From Sporobolomyces roseus (Eukaryota > Basidiomycota > Microbotryomycetes > Sporidiobolales > Sporidiobolaceae): 64,000 bases of DNA. The notes beneath the pieces are model-generated. The model worked only from the letters and a program-made list of their open reading frames with translations. It was not told where the DNA came from and did not search any database. The stretch spans positions 124,001 through 188,000 of the forward strand of contig JADILM010000011.1 of assembly GCA_016617785.1 (NCBI GenBank). Direction: 5' to 3'. The first letter of the stretch is position 1; each line of letters opens with the position of its first letter. Shown in pieces: positions 57,999 to 64,000 of this stretch. The translations under genes were made by a program, and so were the position numbers.

Positions 57999-59223
57999 AT
58001 GGCACCTAAGAAACAGCATTCGAAAGCGGAGGGGGGAAAGAAGAAAGAGAATAACAAGGGAGGAGGAAACAAGGCGAAGGAGGACGACGAATGTGCGGAT
58101 ATGCCACCTCTAGAGGATATGAGGAAGATAGACGCTACTGGGGCTGTCAAGGAGAAGGAAAAGGGAAAGAAAGAGATTAAACTACCAGAACCTCGCTGGA
58201 GTCAAGGTCAAGCATCCCGCCGTGTGACGTTCCCGAAGAAAGAAGTTCAAGAAGCGTACCGCTTGCTCGGGATCGAACCGACACTGACCAACGATGAATT
58301 GTATGCAATTCTCGAAGAAAAGAGCCAAAGAATGGTAAGCACTTTTCTGTCTCTGTTGTCAGGCTGTTCCCTCATACTGACGATAGCAGTGTCTGAGCAA
58401 TAGCTTATCGACAACACCTCAGACCCTAGCAGTCTATCTGCATCAATGGGAGCAATCCTTTCGATCGCTTGTTCTCGATACGACGTCCTCGAGCAATCTT
58501 CTGCGGTTCTTTTACCAATCATCCAGAGAGTCTACATCTACGAGGCGAATTACCATCTACAGCAGATCGGACTTCCTCTACCGAGACATCTCCCGGAGTT
58601 CGACAAACCCCTCGTTATGGAGATTATGCGCGATGGCTCTCGTGCTTCGACATCTTGGGACACCCTCAAGAGAACCCAAGAGCTGACCGAGAAGGAGAGA
58701 GCACGAATCGCCATCTCTGAGAAGGAAGCGAAGGAATCGAAGGGAGCGTTGGAAAAGTTGAAAACGGAATTAGTCGAGTACAAAGCAGAAGTGAAAGAAG
58801 GGTACAAAGCGAGGGACGAGAAAGCGGCTGAGCTAGAGAAGGTGAAGAGTGAGAAAGAGGTTGTCAAGAGTGAGCTGGAGAAGGAGAAGAGTGAGGTTGC
58901 AAAGTTGAAAGCGGAACTTGCGAAACTACGAGGTGAGTCTCCTCCATTCTCTTCTCTCTGTCCGTCTCACTTACAGCCTTGATTGCTCTAGCTTCCCCCT
59001 CTTCATCCAGTTCCTCTCAGGCAGCTTCTCCCGACAAGACCACCTTCGTCATCAAGAGTTTGAGTCGTCAAGTAAAGGATTTGGGTCGTCAAGTCAAGGA
59101 GAAGAATGATCAACTAGGCTAGTGATCTCCTGCTCTTCAAAGACTCGTGTATTGCTGACGATGTTCTTGTTGATTGATGCAGCCGAGATGATGATCGAAA
59201 TGAGTAAGGTTGGATTCGAGTAA
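57999..59223 (+). CDS. Coiled-coil family protein B' (right arm)
   Basis: Exons 57999-58334, 58404-58932, 58992-59117 and 59183-59223 give about 343 residues. Same design as gene B: basic start (MAPKKQHSKAEGGKKKENNK), EVQEAYRLLGIEPTLTNDEL block, a variable region (starts LIDNTSDPSSLSASM), a coiled coil beginning near ESKGALEKLKTELVEYKAEV that is almost identical to B, and the FVIKSLSRQVKDLGRQVKEK...NDQLAEMM end. The last intron begins CTAG|GCTAGT, a GC donor; if it is retained, translation stops two codons later. Function unknown. It converges on the JmjC gene (stops 154 bp apart). Confidence 0.75.
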
Positions 59224-59377
59224 ACTGAGAAATGAAGAACGAGCACGAATTAGTTTGAACCGTTCTGAACCCTTGTCACAAAATACGATGAATCCCTCAC
59301 CTTTTCTCTGAGTGACGCGCTAGTCTTTGGCTTCACGGAGAGAGATAGCTTGAGTTCTCGCTAAGCGTGTCGAGAGA

Positions 59378-61011
59378 TCAGAACCAAATGCTGATGCTGA
59401 AACTTGTCTCGAGACCCTTCATCGCATGCCACCACCTGCGAGCACGGGAAATACTCAGCTTTGCTTAGTGAGCATTTCGAACGGAGGAGAGCAGCGAGAT
59501 GAGGGCGAAAGTGAGGGAGAGAAGAGAAGGCTCACCCAGGAGGCATCACTAAGATATCTCCCGCTTTCAATACGATCTGCTGAGCTTTCGGTTCGACCTC
59601 TTGCAAGAATGCGGGAGGATAATCGGAGGTTTCATCAGGCGAAGTGATGGAGGCAGATGGGAAAGGTCGGATTACATCGATAGTCGAGGTATTCGTCATG
59701 AAATCTGTCGCTAATGATTCTCCCGTTTGTTCTTCGTTATCCGATGTTGCTGATGAGGTTCCCCCGAAGGCAGCCATATGAGATTCAACCGAAGGAGGAG
59801 CGATCCAAACCCATTTCGAACCTACCACTTGCACTGTCGAAGAGCGCAGAACACTTACTGGATCAGCTCATCCGATGATCTCAGTCGAAGAAGGATGAGA
59901 GAATGTGAGCGTACCGTAGCAATTCCAATAAGGATCAGTATGAGCTTGACTAACAGTCCCTCCTCTTCCTAACCAAGCATTCATTATCCATCCTTCCTCG
60001 TTTCCGGGAGGAGTGTAATCGGGATAATCCTCGAGTGCAGGAGGTCCCGAGTAGACGAGTGAAGGAATTGGAAAGTCTCTTGCGAGAGAAGGGAATTGAG
60101 TGAGGAGTGAATGTTGAGCGAGATAAAAAGTTTCTCTATCTTCCCCTTCTCCACTTTGATCGAACATTGAGTCGAGAAAGTTGTCCCAAGGTATGATCCG
60201 TTGACCCCACCCTTCTTTCGTGTAATCGCTTCCGACTTCTACAGGGACTACTCTCCCTCTTCCTCCTCCAATCGATCTCAGGTACTCGACATCTTTCCAT
60301 TTCTCTGTTGCCGTCCATTCTGATGCTGCTGATCTGACAATGAAGGGTCGCTGATGAGATGGGTTGGAAGAGGGTAGCAGGAAATCGGGAAGAGATGGGA
60401 GAGCGGGAATAGGTCGAGCGAGGTAAGGTGGATCGAGGCGTGTTGAGGGGGTAGAGAGGCGTAGTCGCTTTGAAGGTCGAGAATCGTCGTCTGGCGAGAG
60501 AGTAATCGGTGGCAGGAGGGATTGAGCGATCGAAATGATCTTGAAGAGAAGTTCGGGTCGATCTTGTCCAGGAGCTCCTGCGGCGATCAGCGCCATGTCT
60601 AGATCTCTGATGACCTCGAGGAGTACCTTATGACTTCTATCGGTGCTGAGCAGTTGAGAGATCGACTTGAGTAGGGTAGAATCGGTGTAGAGTCGTCTCC
60701 AACAAAGAGGGACTTCTCGATAAGGGTAGCTATTGATCTTTTCGTTCGCCAGTCGAAGGAGAGAGGTAGATAGCGCAGTCGTATCGCTAACCTCATTTGT
60801 CTCCGAGCTTGTCGACCCCAGGAGATTGAAGATGCGAGAGAGGAGGGAGAGGACAGCGTTTCCACATAGTGAAAGATCTGCGTGAGAGGACTACATCAGC
60901 TCGTATTCGGTCAATTGATAGCTGGAGATTACCTTCGGAAGTGTCCCCAATCTGTCTAGCTATCTCCCTTAGCTCCTCAGGGTCTCGTTCGCTCAGTTGA
61001 ACCTTGATCAT
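59378..61011 (-). CDS. JmjC-domain 2-oxoglutarate oxygenase (right arm)
   Basis: Exons 61011-60933, 60877-59915, 59833-59536 and 59435-59378 give 465 residues, with all introns at the same sites as in the left-arm copy. The JmjC core is kept: NAWLGRGGTVSQAHTDPYWN (His and Asp ligands), GWWHAMKGLETSFSISIWF (third ligand), and the KWVWIAPPSV strand. The catalytic half is highly similar between arms; an N-terminal patch (SSETNEVSDTTALS against SSEADQIKNIVPLS) and the insert between ligands differ. Both copies look functional. Likely a KDM8/JMJD5-like protein hydroxylase; the substrate cannot be told. Its start lies inside the end of the Hsk3-like ORF (35-bp overlap, different frame). Confidence 0.8.
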
Positions 61012-61228
61012 TCCTTCCTTCAACTTTCGACTCTATCTCGTCCGCTACACCTCTGATAACGCTCAAGTGAGCCTGAAGTGAATGATAGAATAGATATCGA
61101 GTGGTCTGGTCGACTGCTAGGTCTTTGACAGAGCTTTGAGTCTTTTGAAGTGAATCGTTTAAAGTTGAGAGAGAGAATGTTCGCTCCTCCTCTTCCACTT
61201 CATTCCTGCTCTTGAGAACTCGCCCCAT
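60977..61228 (-). CDS. Short coiled-coil protein, Hsk3-like (right arm)
   Basis: A single 83-residue frame from ATG 61228 (MGRVLKSRNEVEEEERTFSL). The helical core LNDSLQKTQSSVKDLAVDQT followed by YLFYHSLQAHLSVIRGV resembles in length and pattern the DASH/Dam1 kinetochore subunit Hsk3, which is about 70 residues and made of two helices; this is a weak, pattern-based suggestion. The frame overlaps the JmjC start by 35 bp, and its ATG is 22 bp from the divergent ATG of the Rpp14-like gene. It could instead be a 5' exon of the JmjC gene linked by an intron I did not find. The left copy has an early stop. Confidence 0.4.
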   Translation of the reverse strand: MGRVLKSRNEVEEEERTFSLSTLNDSLQKTQSSVKDLAVDQTTRYLFYHSLQAHLSVIRGVADEIESKVEGRNDQGSTERTRP

Positions 61229-61250
61229 CTTTCAGTAAGCCTCTATAAGG

Positions 61251-61845
61251 ATGCCCACTAGTCGCGCAGTCTCGAAGCATGTCCCTCAACACCACTACGC
61301 TCTCCTCCTCATGTTCGTTTCTCCCTCTCTTAAATGCCCTCCCCCTGGCACTTCCTCGGAGCTTGATGAGCTAAGCGTAACTCGTTGATCTAGCTCTCCA
61401 CTGTCAATTCAAACCGGAAGTCTCCCGATCGACGAACCTACACTACTTCAAATCCTTCAAAAACAGTTGACGGAATGGTTTGGAACGGCAGAAGGAGTCA
61501 ATTCGAACGAGGTTGACATCATAGAGATACAACGACCTCAGAGTGCGCTATCGGAGGCGGACAGTAAAGATGCAGGAGATCGGGAAGTCATTCTTCGATT
61601 CCCTCGTTCGTGAGTCTCCTTTCTTCTTTCTAGCTACTCCGACCACTCTGTGCTGATCCTGAACCTCGCCGTTACATAGTATCACACCTCAACTCCTCAC
61701 AGCACTACCGCTCCTCGTCTCTTCGACCTATCGGATCAGAGTTCTGAACGATTCAAGCGATCTCAGTCGATTCGTTGGATTCGCCGGGAGAGGGAAGACT
61801 GGATTCGGCGAATGGAGGACGCAGCTATTGAGCCAGACTGCCTGA
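61251..61845 (+). CDS. Rpp14/Pop8-like RNase P/MRP subunit (right arm)
   Basis: Exons 61251-61312, 61394-61609 and 61680-61845 give 147 residues. The frame and splice sites equal those of the left copy: HHYALLLISPLSIQTGSLP, TLLQILQKQLTEWFG, FPRSITPQLLTALPLLVSS, TYRIRVLNDSSDLSRFVGF. These fit the small Rpp14/Pop5/Pop8 subunits of RNase P/MRP by pattern. It ends five residues earlier than the left copy (GCC TGA against GCC CGA). The loop between the two middle segments differs by one codon and several substitutions. Both copies seem intact. Confidence 0.5.
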
Positions 61846-62621
61846 ACCGTTGCGGTAGGGCGCGCCGAGTCGGAACAACGGCGTCTGCAGAGGACGACAG
61901 GCAACTTCGACTTCGCTCGATTCGCTCATCTCCAATTACCTCTACCTCGCCTGGAGCAGCTCTCTTCTCTTCGCCACTCTACCTTCGCCTCCTTCGTCTC
62001 TTCCCCTCGTCTCCGGCCTCTCTTCCCTCTGCCCCTCGACCGATCCCTCGATCTCTCGCAGTCTGCGCGTTCGATCGTCAGGTCTCGCTAACGTCAAGAT
62101 GCCGACCAGCACACGTATCCGTCAATGATCGTCAATATACGTCAGCTTGCGGCAGAGGACTCGACCGGAGCAAGCGCTCGACAGGTTCAAGATCAAAGCT
62201 GAGAGAAGGAATGAAGATTGAAATCGACGACTCTGAAAAGATTCGGATCAAATGTATAATGACAGAGCTTTGTCGAGACTACGTGGAGACAGAGCGGACA
62301 ATAGTGTAGTCGCCGGTTGGGACGCAGAACGGGGAAAGGGCGAAATGAGGAGGGAGGGCTGAAATCTGGTCTTGATTTTTCCTCTTCACCTCGCAATCAG
62401 TATTTCTCTTTCACTCCCTCTAGACCTATATACCATCCCTCTCGAATAGAGTCGCAAAAAAGACGAGTGGAGTCTTCGTTTTCCACCGAACATCGCTCAG
62501 TCCTTTTTTCCCCTCTCTGTCCCACTTCTTCCTCTCTCCCTTCTTTCTCCCCCCCTTCACCCTTCTTCAAGCTGCTTCGAACAATTCTCAAGCTTAATAA
62601 CAACGCACGGTATCAGCTAGA
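61846..62621. other. Spacer upstream of A', counterpart of 12471-13229
   Basis: Holds the conserved promoter of gene A' and a plus-strand open frame (61812-62309) parallel to the one in the left arm, sharing DRSKRSTGSRSKLREG. Coding status unclear. Confidence 0.4.
62427..62432 (+). promoter_or_regulatory. TATA box of coiled-coil gene A'
   Basis: TATATA in the context CTAGACCTATATACCATCCC, identical to the left-arm promoter of gene A, about 190 bp before the ATG at 62622. Confidence 0.55.
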
Positions 62622-64000
62622 ATGGTAGGCAAGATCAACATGAAACAATTGAGGAGACAAGAGGAAAGGGCACAGAAGAAACAAGCAGCAAGAGAGATGG
62701 AAGAGGAACAATGTACAGAGTACTTTGAAGAGACTTCAGAAGGTGCAGTTAATGCAAAGGGAATCAAGGGGAAGGGAAAGGGAAACGAGGAGAAGAAACG
62801 AGAACGAAGAGAGGAGGAGGAGGGATCAGAAACGATCTCATGGTATGGAGAGGAGGAGACCGACAGTATCACGTACCCTAAGGATTTGGAGACAGCCTAC
62901 GAGGCGTTGAAGATCAAAGCCACGACGAGCGACGCAGTGATCGTCGAATACTTATTGGACAAAGTCGAATATCTCTCGTCCGCTGGTCACCCTGAGGACA
63001 GTAAAGCAAACTCGTTGGAACTCGGTGAGCATAATCATAGCTATGCTTTACGACAGGTGCTGACGAGCGCAATCGACAGGATGCATTCTCCTGGTTCTCT
63101 GCAATCGCACAACTTGCTTCGATTCTCCCTACTTCACCCTTCTTCAATTCGTCTTTGCCGTTGAAGCGAACAAGTATCTCCAGAGCCTACGTCTCCCCTT
63201 ACCTCGTGCCTTGGGCCTTGACTTTCCGACACCATCGATTCTTCCAAGATTCCCAGCACTGTCAGACGATCCTCTCTCAATCAAGGCAAAGCTTTCGCAG
63301 ATTCTCATCGTTCGTCAATATCCAATGCCGACTAAACCGCTATTCGAGAAAGAAGCGGCAACGTACATCAGACACGATCCCGAGCACAAAGAAGCGGTCC
63401 GTCAAGCGATCAAGAACGCAAATCGCTCCGAGGTTGAACATGTCACTGGAAGCTCGTCAATGGGACTGATGAACGAGGAACTGGATAAGAAGATCGCCGA
63501 ATTGGAGAAGAAGAACGATGCATTATATTCGGAACTGAATATGAAGATGAAGATCGCAAGCAAGTTCCTCGATTCCTCTCTTCGTCATCTCGTTTCTGAC
63601 ATTCGCGTTGTCGACAGGTTCAAATGCTGCTGTCTCACAGGTCAACAAGAACTCGAATGGGCAGACCAAAGTTTCATCCGACGTCTCAAAGTTGAAAGTA
63701 GAGTTGGAGGGAGCTCGCCACGAAGCTTCCGTCAGTCGAGCTGAGATCAAGTGCCTAAAAGAACGTGAAGAGAAGACTCATTCGGAAAATAAGAAGATGC
63801 GGGAAAGGTCGAGGCAGCAATTGAGCGAGAAAGACGAAGTGATCAAGGGATTGAGGGAATCGAATGCGACACTATCGAGTGAGCAGCTGTCTTCCTCTTT
63901 CACTGCACACTCACTGACGACAAGACTCCAACTCGTAGAGGATCTCTCGATTACAACTGCTCAATCAACCTCAGAGGACAAGCTCGAGACTGAACTAGCG
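62622..64000 (+). CDS. Coiled-coil family protein A' (right arm), partial at edge
   Basis: Starts MVGKINMKQLRRQEERAQKK. The first exon ends after SLELG with GTGAGC; the second begins after CGACAG with CILLVLCNRTTCFDSPYFTL. The N-terminal about 145 residues are close to gene A, but the centre (from about SPYFTLLQFVFAVEANKYLQ to DPEHKEAVRQAIKN) is very different. A coiled coil (ELDKKIAELEKKNDALYSEL) and later exons (CLKEREEKTHSENKKMRERS) follow; the window ends within the exon holding TAQSTSEDKLETELA. The C-terminal family motif would lie beyond the edge. Function unknown. Confidence 0.7.

Larger units (their letters stand above)
55325..64000 (-). repeat. Right arm of large inverted segmental duplication
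   Basis: Mirror image of 10671-19842. It is cut by the end of the window inside gene A', so its full extent is unknown; the left block is preceded by F-box copy 1 at 8887, and a matching gene may lie beyond 64000. Confidence 0.9.

Noticed and set aside
10671..64000. Mobile element as cause of the inverted duplication
   Set aside because: No transposase, integrase, reverse transcriptase, terminal repeats or target-site duplications were seen at the visible block edges.

Overview
The window looks like nuclear DNA of a basidiomycete fungus, probably a yeast-like Pucciniomycotina or relative. The genes are split by many introns of about 50-100 bp with GT...AG ends and CTGAC/CTAAC-type branch sites, 5' flanks are CT-rich, and the proteins are Ser/Pro-rich with short conserved cores. 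The clade is an inference from style; no marker gene here fixes it. I saw no transposase, reverse transcriptase, CRISPR array or credible complete tRNA.

Layout. 1-8 kb: four little-known genes, all on the minus strand (two membrane proteins, a Ser-rich possibly nuclear protein, a Pro-rich coiled-coil protein). 8.9-10.4 kb: an F-box/LRR gene. 10.7-19.8 kb: a block with coiled-coil gene A (-), an Rpp14/Pop8-like RNase P subunit (-), a short Hsk3-like ORF (+), a JmjC hydroxylase (+), coiled-coil gene B (-) and a second F-box/LRR gene (+). 20.5-37.5 kb: single-copy housekeeping genes: VPS36 (ESCRT-II), the largest TFIIIC subunit, URA5, mitochondrial bS16m, IPI3 and an OTU deubiquitinase. 37.5-39.9 kb: no gene recognised. 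39.9-46.6 kb: a nested inverted repeat holding two dsRBD/coiled-coil genes and two single-pass membrane protein genes. 46.1-55.1 kb: a DEAH-box RNA helicase (-) and an NHX-type Na+/H+ exchanger (+). 55.3-64.0 kb: the block of 10.7-19.8 kb again, in opposite orientation (F-box -, B' +, JmjC' -, Hsk3-like -, Rpp14-like +, A' +), cut by the right edge.

The main result is this large diverged inverted segmental duplication around about 35 kb of single-copy genes. The two arms keep gene order, intron positions and even intergenic sequence, yet the middles of the coiled-coil proteins and the LRR parts of the F-box proteins differ much more than their ends or promoters. The left arm shows decay: its F-box gene has lost the start codon (ATG to AGG) and its Hsk3-like ORF has an early stop. 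The coiled-coil A/B family, with a shared C-terminal motif and variable centres, next to F-box/LRR genes, is the best candidate for an undescribed, fast-evolving module.

Exon ends were worked out by hand from splice signals, reading frame and comparison of the two arms. They are reliable for the duplicated block genes and approximate for the long multi-exon genes.
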